Source: Hedera helix (lineage: Eukaryota > Streptophyta > Magnoliopsida > Apiales > Araliaceae). Taken from it: a stretch of 64,000 nucleotides of DNA. Position numbers and translations under genes: made by a program. Shown piece after piece: positions 24,261 to 34,916 of the stretch (its first letter is position 1; every line of letters begins with the position of its first letter). The stretch is from assembly GCA_947179155.2 (NCBI GenBank), contig OX359282.1:31421721-31485720 (forward strand), given 5' to 3'. The notes beneath the pieces are model-generated. The model was given only the letters and a program-made list of their open reading frames with translations, made no database searches and was not told the origin of the DNA.

Positions 24261-24540
24261 AAATTGTGGGAATAACCTTACGGAGCGGATTGCCGCCTGT
24301 TGGTGAATAACCTTTCGTATTCATTCATTATTAATCTCTGAGAATAACCTTACGGAGCGGATTGCCGCCTGTTTGGTGAATAACTCTTTGTACTCAAATT
24401 CTATTAAATTGTGAGAATAACCTTACGGAGCGGATTGCCGCCTGTTTGGTGAATAACTCTTTGTACTCAAATTCTAGTAAATTGTGGGAATAACCTTACG
24501 GAGCGGATTGCCGCCTGTTGGTGAATAACCCTTTGTATTA
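24261..24540 (+). repeat. Four 73 bp repeats with GCGG-ATTG-CCGC hairpin
   Basis: ACGGAGCGGATTGCCGCC occurs at 24280, 24352, 24425 and 24498, each followed by TGAATAAC. Each unit can fold a GCGG/CCGC stem with an ATTG loop. They lie in the part of the LTR expected to be transcribed as leader RNA. Confidence 0.85.
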
Positions 24541-25715
24541 ATTTCCTTCACCTTTTGTTAATCAAACCTGCTACGGTAAGGGATATTATTTTCTTTCATA
24601 CTCCTAAATCGAAATTTATTATGGAACTATTGCTTCTATAATTCCTGAAAATATTATATGTTCCATAATAATTGAACTTCATTATTTCAACTGAACCTTC
24701 CTATTTACGTGAACCTTTCTATTGAATTGTAACCGTTATTCTGAACTGTGGATCTTGAATTTCACTCCACATCATGTTGACAATTTGGACATTATTTGAA
24801 TCTGTACAAAGTAAACTTCCGATACTTATTGTTATCCTATTTCTTCTGTCCATCATTTATATCATTCTAATCATCCAAAAATCAAGCTGTTGTGAATATC
24901 TGTGGCCGGGGGCACAGATGTGATATATTTGTTGAACAGATGATAGGTTAAAGGCGATATAATAGGTTAAAGGCGATACATCTGTTCGGTGTCTTTTATG
25001 GCACGTGGTGAATGTTCTCTTTGGCCCGTAGTGCAAAGATGAACTGTTGTTTGGTATGATTATGACCAAAGGCTGAATCTGGTATAATCATGACCGTTGG
25101 TGCTATATTGAATATCTTTGGCCCGTAGTACAAAGATGAACTGTTGATGTGCATGATTATGATCAGGAACTGTGAATTTGTATTATCTTGACTAATGATA
25201 TTTCAGATGATAAAAGTTGATGATGTTTTTCCTAAAAAGAGAACCGAGTGGACATTATCGTCTGCATTATTCTTCTAATAGATTACTCATTCCGCTGCTA
25301 TTATTGATCTGAACGTTGTTTAAGAATTTAACTGCAGTTTTTGATATAAACCTTGTAGTCTATTGTATTCTATCAAGAACTCAACCGTTGAAGACTAATG
25401 ATAATTTATTCGTCATTATCTTAGTCATGATATTCTTTACTGGGCTATTTGAGCTCACCCTTTCTTTTGTTCCATTGTTTTTCAACAGGAGATGAAAACA
25501 TAACAGGGTCTAGCCGGGGAATGGAGTGAGGGTCCGAGGAATAGTTATCATAGTCTTCACGTTTTGTAAAATAGTGTGGCAATAATAGTGAAGACTTAGT
25601 TGTGTATTATTATACACTGTATTGTTGTACGTTGTGCTTTGTTGTAATAATTTTGTTGTAGTATTTTGACGACTCAAGTTTGGGCTGTGTGGGCCCAGAT
25701 TTGGGGGCGTCACAG

Positions 25716-25728
25716 TTGGCATCAGAGC
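25716..25728 (+). promoter_or_regulatory. Primer-binding site (initiator tRNA-Met)
   Basis: TTGGCATCAGAGC, one base after the LTR. It matches the usual TGGTATCAGAGC complement of plant initiator tRNA-Met with one substitution. Confidence 0.9.
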
Positions 25729-25915
25729 TTAGGGATATGGTCTTTAATGGCGATCTGGGGTAGAACTAGGAGGGGAGAGACGAATAGAATCAGTCACTAG
25801 TGTGTCCTACCTAAATTAGATTTATTTTTATCTAATGAATCGATTTGAATGTAGGAACATGAAGAGATGAGTCAGTTTATTTGAACTAACATTTATTTTG
25901 TGACCACAGTTAGGT

Positions 25916-28900
25916 ATGACATCTGAAAATCAAGAGGTTAACTATGGAATACCCGAAGCAAATGTAGCCGAGAATCAAGAGGCCCCAAACAATCCTCCTG
26001 CTAACTCAGGAAATAATGTTCCTGATAACATGATGAACGATGGATTCTTTAGGAATTTCATGCAGTTCATACAGAATCAAGGAAGAGGAAATCCAGTCAA
26101 TAATAACGGTAGAAACGCTGGCAATTTGAGGATGGTCACTGTTAAGCAATTTAAAGAATTAGGACCACCTGAATTCCACTGGAAGCCTGACCCACTCAAA
26201 GCGGAGGCATGGCTGAAGCAGACGACAAAAATACTTGATGTCTTACAATGCGCTGATGATCAGAAGGTACCATTTGCCACTTTTATGTTACGAGGTGAGG
26301 CGGACCATTGGTGGGAAGCGGTAAAACGTATCCAACCTTCAGCACTCGAAATGTCTTGGACAGAATTCGAAGAACTGTTTAACGAGAAGTACTTCCCAGA
26401 AAGCATCCGCCATATGAAGGAAGTGGAATTCATTATGCTGGAGCAGGGAAACATGACAGTTTCTCAATATGAAGCTAAGTTTGCTGAACTGTCTCGTTTT
26501 GCGACTCATCTAGTAGATGACGAAGCACGAATGAGTCGAATGTTCCTGAGAGGTTTGAGACTCAAAATTCGTCAACAACTTAGTTCTCATAAATTCAGTT
26601 TGTATTCAGATGTTGTAGATAGGGCTCAAAGGGTGGAGCAAACAGATGAAACATTGCAGCCAAGAGTTAATGATCAGCATAGAGAAAGGAGTGACAACAA
26701 CCACAGGAACGAGAACCATCGAGGAGGTAACCAACACTTCGGTGGTAATTCCATACCAAATAATAGAAGAGGAGAATCTAGTGGGAACAATTTCAAAAGA
26801 AAGAGATTCCATAATAATTATGGAAGGGCACCAGCACCAGTACCAACACCAGCACCGACCCCAGTTTCAAGGGGAGAAGATCGACCACCAGTGAGATGCT
26901 ATAGGTGTGGTCAGGAAGGTCACATCAGCCCAAACTGTACACTGCAGTCCAAAAAGTGCTACAGTTGTGGGAAAGAGGGTCATCTTGCGCGGTTTTGTCC
27001 TGCCACAAAATCAAGTCCAGTTGCAATGATGATACCAAAAGCTAGCGCGGATAAGGGAAAATCTGTAGTTCAAGGGAGAGCTTTTGTTGTGACATCCCAA
27101 ATGGCGCGAAACTCGAACGAGGTGATAACCGGTAAGCTATTCATAAATTCTCGTGAAGTCTACGCTTTGTTAGATACTGGCTCTACCCATTCTTTTATCT
27201 CACCTGTATGTGCTCAGCGTTTAAACTTAACTCCTGAAAACTTGGACTTTGACTTATCAGTTGAAACCCCATTAGGAGAAATGACCATTACATCTACTGT
27301 CTATAAATCTTGCCTAGTTCAAATCAACAACCTCACATTACCTGTTGACCTTAATTCTTTGGAGATGCATGAATTTGATGTGATTTTAGGAATTGATTGG
27401 TTGACTACCCATCATGCTAAAATTGATTGTTTTCATAAGATTATTAGTTTTCATATTCCTAATCAACCTGTCATGCAAATTCAAGCAACTAAACCATTGA
27501 AATCTATAACTGTTATTTCTAGCCATAAAGCCATTCGTTTATTGAAAAACGGATGTCAAGCCTTTTTAGCTCATGTCACTGATTTGAACAAAAATACGTC
27601 AAACTTGAATGATATTCCCATTGTTAATGAGTTTCCTGACGTTTTTCCTGAAGAACTTCCTGGCTTACCCCCAAACCGTGAAATTGATTTTTATATTGAT
27701 CTTGAACCCGGTACCAAGCCCATTTCCAAAGCTCCCTACCGAATGGCTCCCATTGAACTTCAAGAGTTAAAAGTCCAACTACAGGAATTGTTGGATACCG
27801 GTTTCATTCGTCCGAGTGCATCACCTTGGGGTGCTCCTGTTCTATTTGTGAAGAAGAAAGACGGGAGTATGAGATTGTGCATTGACTACCGAGAATTGAA
27901 CCATGTCACCATCAAGAACAGGTACCCGTTACCTCGGATTGATGACATGTTTGATCAATTGCAAGGCGCTCAACATTTCTCAAAGATTGATCTCCGTTCT
28001 GGATATCATCAGTTAAAGGTTAAAGCTGAGGACATTCCAAAGACTGCTTTCAGAACTCGTTATGGGCATTATGAGTTCTTAGTCATGCCTTTTGGACTAA
28101 CTAATGCTCCTGCAGCTTTCATGGACATGATGAACCGGATATTCAAGGAACATTTGGATCATTTTGTGGTTGTCTTTATTGATGACATCCTCATATACTC
28201 CAAGAGTCGCGAGGATCATGAACAACACCTGAGATTGATACTACAAAAGCTCCGTGAAAATAAATTATATGCCAAGTTGAAGAAATGTGAGTTCTGGCTT
28301 GAGGAGGTCGCGTTTCTTGGGCATGTGATTTCTAGTCAAGGAATATCAGTCGATCCTGCGAAGATTGAAACGGTACTAAATTGGGAACAACCCAAAACAG
28401 TAACCGAAGTCCGAAGTTTTCTGGGTCTAGCTGGTTATTATCGGAGATTCGTAGAAGGATTTTCTCGAATCGCCACTCCATTAACGCAACTTACTCGGAA
28501 AAACACAAAATTCATATGGAGCGAGGAATGCGAGAAAAGTTTCCAAGAACTCAAGAAGAGACTGGTTTCAGCTCCTGTTCTGACCATACCATCAGGATCA
28601 GGAGAATTTGTTATCTACAGCGATGCTTCTGGCAAAGGTCTAGGCTGTGTCCTTATGCAACATGGAAAGGTTATAGCCTACGCCTCTCGACAACTCAAAG
28701 ATTATGAGAAAAATTATCCTACTCATGATCTAGAGTTGGCAGCAGTCGTTTTCGCGTTGAAGATCTGGAGACACTACTTGTACGGAGAAAAAGTGGATAT
28801 CTATACGGATCATAAAAGTCTCAAGTATTTCTTCACCCAGAAGGAACTCAACATGCGACAACGACGTTGGCTTGAGCTGTTAAAGGATTATGACCACACA

Positions 28901-30562
28901 ATCCAGTATCACCCGGGAAAGGCGAACGTTGTAGCTGACGCTTTGAGCAGAAAATCTTATGCAAGTACAAGTGCACTGCTGACAACACAAAAGTGTATTT
29001 TGTACGACTTGCAAAAGATGGAGATAGAGCTAAAGACACCAGGGACCCACTCGAAGATTGCTCACGTGCGAGTAGAACCAACTTTAATCGATAAAATTAA
29101 AGCTGCTCAAGCTACCGATCCGGAACTGATAAACATGATAAAGAAAGTACAAGAAGGTGCCATTCCCGAAGCAAGAATCGACGAGAAAGGAATACTTCGA
29201 GTCAACTCTCGACTCTGTGTTCCTAACGATCCTGAATTAAAGCATAAAATCATGATGGAGGCACACAACACGCCGTTTGCAATCCACCCAGGAGGTACCA
29301 AGATGTATCGAGATCTTCGACATACATTTTGGTGGAACAATATGAAAAGAGAGATTGCGGAGTTTATCTCAAGGTGCCTAACTTGTCAACGTGTCAAGGC
29401 AGAACATCAAGTTCCTAAAGGTCCATTACAATCACTTGAAGTTCCCGAATGGAAGTGGGAACACATCAATATGGACTTCGTGACGGGTCTTCCAAAAGTT
29501 TCTCAAGGCTTAGATGCAATTTGGGTGATCGTAGATAGATTGACCAAATCTGCTCATTTCTTGCCTATACGAGAAAACTTTTCACTTGAACGTCTTGCCG
29601 GTATGTACATAAATGAGATCGTGAGATTGCATGGCATGCCAGTTTCCATAGTTTCTGATCGAGATCCTAGATTCACTTCACGCTTTTGGATCAGTCTACA
29701 AAAAGCTATGGGCACTGAACTACGTTTTAGTTCTGCATACCATCCTCAAACGGACGGACAATCGGAAAGGACGATCCAGACCCTCGAAGATCTTTTGAGA
29801 CTTTGTGTATTAGACTTCAAAGGAAGTTGGGATAAGTACTTGCCATTGGTGGAATTTTCTTACAACAACAGTTACCAAGCAAGCATAGGCATGGCTCCAT
29901 TCGAGGCTTTGTATGGAAGAAAGTGTCGCTCTCCAATATGTTGGAATGAGGTAGGAGAAGCAAAATTGTTGGGACCCGAGTTGGTACGCTTGACGACCGA
30001 AAAGATCCAAATGATCCGACAACGAATACAGACCGCACAAGAACGACAAAAGAGTTATGCTGATCTTCATCGGAGAGACGAAAGTTTCAACGTCGGAGAT
30101 CATGTATTCTTACGTGTTTCTCCATGGAAAGGGGTTACGAGATTCGGAAAGAGAGGAAAGCTCAACCCTCGATTTATTGGCCCATTTGAAATCCTCGATC
30201 GAATAGGAACCGTAGCCTACAGACTAGCCCTACCACCAAGTATGTCTCGCATCCATAACGTTTTTCACATATCTATGTTACGTAAATATGTGAAGGACCC
30301 AAACCACGTCATTGAGTTAGAACCAGACGTTATAGCAGAGGATTTAACATACGAGGAAGTACCTGTTAAGATCCTGGATAAGAAGGAGCAGATCCTACGC
30401 TCAAAGGTTATACCTCAAGTTAAGGTTTTATGGAGGAACCAAGATACTGAGGAAATGACCTGGGAGCTAGAATCTGAGATGAAATCTAAGTATCCTTACC
30501 TCTTCGATATGTCAGGTACGTCAATTTCGGGGACGAAATTTCATAAGGAGGGGAGGTTGTAA
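25916..30562 (+). CDS. Retrotransposon gag-pol polyprotein, 1548 aa, intact
   Basis: One uninterrupted frame encodes everything needed for retrotransposition. Gag occupies roughly residues 1-400, with the capsid-type motif FMLRGEADHWWEAV and two CCHC zinc knuckles (CYRCGQEGHISPNC from residue 328, CYSCGKEGHLARFC from 348). The aspartic protease site is DTGS at 420-423. Reverse transcriptase follows with FIDDILIYS, its catalytic Asp pair at 756-757. RNase H acidic residues are Asp903, Glu940 and Asp965. Integrase has an HHCC zinc module (HPGG...CLTC) and catalytic Asp1187, Asp1248 and Glu1284, with exactly 35 residues between the last two as in D,D35E integrases. The tail is chromodomain-like. 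There is no frameshift between gag and pol. The stop codon TAA lies inside the 3' LTR. ATG 25916 is the first start in frame after the leader. Confidence 0.97.
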   Translation: MTSENQEVNYGIPEANVAENQEAPNNPPANSGNNVPDNMMNDGFFRNFMQFIQNQGRGNPVNNNGRNAGNLRMVTVKQFKELGPPEFHWKPDPLKAEAWLKQTTKILDVLQCADDQKVPFATFMLRGEADHWWEAVKRIQPSALEMSWTEFEELFNEKYFPESIRHMKEVEFIMLEQGNMTVSQYEAKFAELSRFATHLVDDEARMSRMFLRGLRLKIRQQLSSHKFSLYSDVVDRAQRVEQTDETLQPRVNDQHRERSDNNHRNENHRGGNQHFGGNSIPNNRRGESSGNNFKRKRFHNNYGRAPAPVPTPAPTPVSRGEDRPPVRCYRCGQEGHISPNCTLQSKKCYSCGKEGHLARFCPATKSSPVAMMIPKASADKGKSVVQGRAFVVTSQMARNSNEVITGKLFINSREVYALLDTGSTHSFISPVCAQRLNLTPENLDFDLSVETPLGEMTITSTVYKSCLVQINNLTLPVDLNSLEMHEFDVILGIDWLTTHHAKIDCFHKIISFHIPNQPVMQIQATKPLKSITVISSHKAIRLLKNGCQAFLAHVTDLNKNTSNLNDIPIVNEFPDVFPEELPGLPPNREIDFYIDLEPGTKPISKAPYRMAPIELQELKVQLQELLDTGFIRPSASPWGAPVLFVKKKDGSMRLCIDYRELNHVTIKNRYPLPRIDDMFDQLQGAQHFSKIDLRSGYHQLKVKAEDIPKTAFRTRYGHYEFLVMPFGLTNAPAAFMDMMNRIFKEHLDHFVVVFIDDILIYSKSREDHEQHLRLILQKLRENKLYAKLKKCEFWLEEVAFLGHVISSQGISVDPAKIETVLNWEQPKTVTEVRSFLGLAGYYRRFVEGFSRIATPLTQLTRKNTKFIWSEECEKSFQELKKRLVSAPVLTIPSGSGEFVIYSDASGKGLGCVLMQHGKVIAYASRQLKDYEKNYPTHDLELAAVVFALKIWRHYLYGEKVDIYTDHKSLKYFFTQKELNMRQRRWLELLKDYDHTIQYHPGKANVVADALSRKSYASTSALLTTQKCILYDLQKMEIELKTPGTHSKIAHVRVEPTLIDKIKAAQATDPELINMIKKVQEGAIPEARIDEKGILRVNSRLCVPNDPELKHKIMMEAHNTPFAIHPGGTKMYRDLRHTFWWNNMKREIAEFISRCLTCQRVKAEHQVPKGPLQSLEVPEWKWEHINMDFVTGLPKVSQGLDAIWVIVDRLTKSAHFLPIRENFSLERLAGMYINEIVRLHGMPVSIVSDRDPRFTSRFWISLQKAMGTELRFSSAYHPQTDGQSERTIQTLEDLLRLCVLDFKGSWDKYLPLVEFSYNNSYQASIGMAPFEALYGRKCRSPICWNEVGEAKLLGPELVRLTTEKIQMIRQRIQTAQERQKSYADLHRRDESFNVGDHVFLRVSPWKGVTRFGKRGKLNPRFIGPFEILDRIGTVAYRLALPPSMSRIHNVFHISMLRKYVKDPNHVIELEPDVIAEDLTYEEVPVKILDKKEQILRSKVIPQVKVLWRNQDTEEMTWELESEMKSKYPYLFDMSGTSISGTKFHKEGRL
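30545..30557 (+). promoter_or_regulatory. Polypurine tract
   Basis: AAGGAGGGGAGGT directly before the 3' LTR, the expected plus-strand primer. It is also coding sequence for the last residues of gag-pol. Confidence 0.9.
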
Positions 30563-33464
30563 GACCCCGAATTTTATGAAATACAAAATTTAATTTTTCT
30601 TCATATATATATTTTTTTTGAAACAGTAAGTGGTTAAATTAACAAAATTGAAAGTTAAGGATGTTATGTGCAAATTTTATTTTGTCGGACAATATTCGCT
30701 TTGTCGGGGAATATTCGTTTGGTCGGGGAATATTCGTGCCGTACGACGGCGCCGAAATAATAAATTATTGGTGGACCCCACAACGGAATATTTGTCGGAT
30801 ATAGAAAACGACAGAAGTAACCTTTTTAAATAAAAATAGTCAACGGAACTGTTAAAATACCGGTGATAAAAGAATAGTAGCATACGGTAGTTTATGGTAT
30901 TTTCTGTAGCACACGGTATTGCATAGTGTCTCATATTATTGGTCTGATAATTGACACCGTAACTGTTACGCATCATTTCATCGATAATTGTCACTGCATA
31001 ATATTTTATATTATCAATTCAATAATTGTTGTTACACAGTATTTTGCATTATTGATTTAATAATTGTCATTACACTGTATTTTATATCATTGAGTCAATA
31101 ATTGTTGTTGCACTGTTTTTAAAATTATTGAACCTAATAATTGTCACAGTAACATATGCACAGTAATTCACATTATTGAATCAATAATTGTCATTACACA
31201 GTAACGTATGCTTTATTTTACATTATTGTTATCTCTATTATGATGTTATTTAAACAGTTGTATTTCATTAATTTATTGACTTGATATCTAAGAGCTAACT
31301 ATACTGTATTTATAACAATTAGTCATAATAATTGAATTGATAAAGTTATTTGTTTATAATATAAAGTTAGGTGATTATTAGGTGATATGAAATGAATGAT
31401 GTAGATTAAAGTGTGAATTATTGTTGAATAATTGAATTGATTTGTTTATAATATAAAGTTAGGTGATTATTAGGTGATATGAAATGAATGGTGTAGATTA
31501 AAGTGTGAATTATTGTTGAATAATTAAATTGATTTGTTTATAATATAAAGTTAGGTGATTATTAGGTGATATGAAATGAATGGTGTAGATTAAAGATAAT
31601 ATAATATTTGAAATGGATGGTGTAGATTAAAAGATGATCTTTAAATGAATGGTTTAGATTAAATGAATGATAAGATTTTTGGCTATAAATAGAAGCCTTA
31701 ACTTAAGGATTTTTCATAAACTTCCTTACTTGTTCTTTCTTTCTCTCTCTAAATACTTCTTGTGAAAGTTCTCTCTAAGTGTGCTTAAGTCATCTTGAGT
31801 ATTTGTGAAGATCTATAAGTATACGTGTACTGTTCAAGTTAATCAACCTCATTTAAATCAATATCCAGTCACGTGTTGAGGTAAGGGATACCATCTTTTT
31901 CATCTTCCATTATTCAAACGTACTATGGTAAGGGATTATCATTATTTGATTCTCGAAAATAATATTGTTTCTTTCTTACTCATAAGATGTGCCTTTTATT
32001 TCCATGTATTAAATTGTGGGAATAACCTTACGGAGCGGATTGCCGCCTGTTGGTGAATAACCTTTCGTATTCATTCATTATTAATCTCTGAGAATAACCT
32101 TACGGAGCGGATTGCCGCCTGTTTGGTGAATAACTCTTTGTACTCAAATTCTATTAAATTGTGAGAATAACCTTACGGAGCGGATTGCCGCCTGTTTGGT
32201 GAATAACTCTTTGTACTCAAATTCTAGTAAATTGTGGGAATAACCTTACGGAGCGGATTGCCGCCTGTTGGTGAATAACCCTTTGTATTAATTTCCTTCA
32301 CCTTTTGTTAATCAAACCTGCTACGGTAAGGGATATTATTTTCTTTCATACTCCTAAATCGAAATTTATTATGGAACTATTGCTTCTATAATTCCTGAAA
32401 ATATTATATGTTCCATAATAATTGAACTTCATTATTTCAACTGAACCTTCCTATTTACGTGAACCTTTCTATTGAATTGTAACCGTTATTCTGAACTGTG
32501 GATCTTGAATTTCACTCCACATCATGTTGACAATTTGGACATTATTTGAATCTGTACAAAGTAAACTTCCGATACTTATTGTTATCCTATTTCTTCTGTC
32601 CATCATTTATATCATTCTAATCATCCAAAAATCAAGCTGTTGTGAATATCTGTGGCCGGGGGCACAGATGTGATATATTTGTTGAACAGATGATAGGTTA
32701 AAGGCGATATAATAGGTTAAAGGCGATACATCTGTTCGGTGTCTTTTATGGCACGTGGTGAATGTTCTCTTTGGCCCGTAGTGCAAAGATGAACTGTTGT
32801 TTGGTATGATTATGACCAAAGGCTGAATCTGGTATAATCATGACCGTTGGTGCTATATTGAATATCTTTGGCCCGTAGTACAAAGATGAACTGTTGATGT
32901 GCATGATTATGATCAGGAACTGTGAATTTGTATTATCTTGACTAATGATATTTCAGATGATAAAAGTTGATGATGTTTTTCCTAAAAAGAGAACCGAGTG
33001 GACATTATCGTCTGCATTATTCTTCTAATAGATTACTCATTCCGCTGCTATTATTGATCTGAACGTTGTTTAAGAATTTAACTGCAGTTTTTGATATAAA
33101 CCTTGTAGTCTATTGTATTCTATCAAGAACTCAACTGTTGAAGACTAATGATAATTTATTCGTCATTATCTTAGTCATGATATTCTTTACTGGGCTATTT
33201 GAGCTCACCCTTTCTTTTGTTCCATTGTTTTTCAACAGGAGATGAAAACATAACAGGGTCTAGCCGGGGAATGGAGTGAGGGTCCGAGGAATAGTTATCA
33301 TAGTCTTCACGTTTTGTAAAATAGTGTGGCAATAATAGTGAAGACTTAGTTGTGTATTATTATACACTGTATTGTTGTACGTTGTGCTTTGTTGTAATAA
33401 TTTTGTTGTAGTATTTTGACGACTCAAGTTTGGGCTGTGTGGGCCCAGATTTGGGGGCGTCACA
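30558..33464 (+). repeat. 3' LTR, 2907 bp
   Basis: Nearly identical to 22806-25714. It carries the same TATA box (31683-31691), U3 repeats and hairpin repeats (from about 32011). Confidence 0.97.
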
Positions 33465-33704
33465 GCTCCAACTTGGAGAAAGTCCACTACCAGAATGATT
33501 ATGCATTCTCTGGTACTGCTCTTCGCAAATCGCTGATGAATGACTACTGTTCCTAGAGGGATCATTTAGAATCATGGATGAATCAATATCCTTTCTTAAA
33601 TATGGTAGTATAGATTTTTCGGAGGTTGAACAGTTGTCCATGTTTTGCTTACCAACCAAAACCGTAGAATCATTGTGATAATTACACTTCTCTTGTTCCA
33701 AAAT
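33465..33704 (-). pseudogene. Unidentified open frame interrupted by the retrotransposon
   Basis: A minus-strand frame runs from about 33704 to the insertion point (residues such as LPYLRKDIDSSMI, YQRMHNHSGSGLSPSW). If the element and one GCTCC copy are removed, the same frame continues through 22805 down to a stop near 22713. The composition looks coding rather than repetitive, but there is no ATG at the upstream end, so it would have to be an internal or terminal exon. I do not recognise the family. Confidence 0.35.
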
Positions 33705-33753
33705 TGTAATATTAGTATCTGATAAGTGTTTTTATTCTGTGTTTGTAATATTG

Positions 33754-34742
33754 ATTTGTGTTTGGTTACCAACAACACTATGGAAATATACTTATGACTA
33801 TTTTGGTTACCAACATAAACTAAAATGGTTACCTTTGTACGAAAGTTTGGCTACCAGCTACACCATGTTCAAAAACAATTTTTATGAATATGGCAACTGT
33901 TATGAATTGCTTTTATGACTATTTGATTACCCATTAAAATTAAAATGATTACCTTTGTATGAAGGTTTGTCTACCAACTGTTCTTAATTCTTTTATAATT
34001 TATTGGTAACCCAATAAAACTGAATTGGTTACATTTGTATGAAGATTTGGCTACCAACTGTACTATGAGGAAAAAAAATTATATAATAGATTTTTTATAA
34101 TTAATTGGTAACCCAATAAAACTGAATTGGTTACCTTTGTATGAAGGTTTGACTACCAACTGCACTATGGAAAAAAATAAATCTATAATTGAATTTTTTA
34201 TAATTAGTTGGTAACCCAATAAAACTGAATTCGTTACCTTTATATGAAGGTTTGACTACCAACTGCACTATGAAAAAAATAATTATATAATAATTTTTTT
34301 TATAATTACTTGGTAACCCAATAAAATTGAATTGGTTACATTTGTGTGAAGGTTTAGCTACCAACTGCGGTATGAATTTTTTTTTGTATAATAGATTTTG
34401 TTTTATAATTAACTGGTAACCCAATAAAACTGAATTGGTTACCTTTGTATGAAAGTTTGGTTTCCAACTGTACTAAAGAAAAAAAATATTCTATAATAGA
34501 TTTTTTATAATTAATTGATAACCAATAAAACTAAAATGGTTACCTTTATATGAAGGTTTGGTTACCAACTGCACTATGAAAAAAAATTAATATAATAGAT
34601 TTTTAATAATTGTTTGGTAACCCAATAAAACTAAAATGGTAACATTTGTATGAATGTTTGGCTACCAACTGCACTATAAAAAAAATCTATAATATATTTT
34701 TTATAATTAATTGGTAATCCAATAAAATTGAATTGGTTACCA
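33754..34742. repeat. Tandem array, about 9 units of about 100 bp
   Basis: Each unit carries TTGGTAACCCAATAAAACTG, GGTTACCTTTGTATGAAGG and CTACCAACTG, followed by an A-run and an AT-rich linker. Units near 34050, 34151, 34254 and 34352 are the most alike; the left edge is more diverged. GGTAACC/GGTTACC give each unit a short internal inverted repeat. Confidence 0.9.
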
Positions 34743-34839
34743 CATCCCTTCCAAAATAAGTATATAATTCAATTTTATTTTTCAATGCTAATTTAAGATA
34801 TTTTTAAAATATAAAATTGGTGTTTATATATACATGTGT

Positions 34840-34842
<3 letters not shown>

Positions 34843-34911
<69 letters not shown>
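34843..34911. repeat. (AT)n microsatellite
   Basis: About 33 AT units. Ile/Tyr repeat open frames here are artefacts. Confidence 0.95.

Positions 34912-34916
<5 letters not shown>

Larger units (their letters stand above)
22806..25714 (+). repeat. 5' LTR, 2909 bp
   Basis: TG...CA ends. Differences seen against the 3' LTR: T/C at 22974 versus 30724, T/C at 23110 versus 30860, C/T at 25386 versus 33136, and one extra AT in the repeat near 22855. Contains three 92 bp repeats upstream of the TATA box and four 73 bp repeats downstream of it. Confidence 0.97.
22806..33464 (+). mobile_element. Complete Ty3/gypsy LTR retrotransposon (Tekay/Del-like)
   Basis: A 10,659 bp element bounded by long LTRs that start TGTAAGACCCC and end GGGGGCGTCACA, with a perfect 5 bp target duplication GCTCC (22801-22805 and 33465-33469). 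It has a primer-binding site, one gag-pol frame in the order protease, RT, RNase H, integrase, and a polypurine tract. That order and the integrase carboxyl end (VKVLWRN...TWELESEM, a chromodomain-like tail) point to the chromovirus Tekay/Del lineage, whose members usually have multi-kilobase LTRs. By eye the LTRs differ at three bases plus one AT repeat step, so the insertion is recent and the element may be mobile. Confidence 0.97.

Noticed and set aside
33754..34742. Possible CRISPR-like array
   Set aside because: Regular repeats, but the units are contiguous and diverged without unique spacers, and the genome is a plant.
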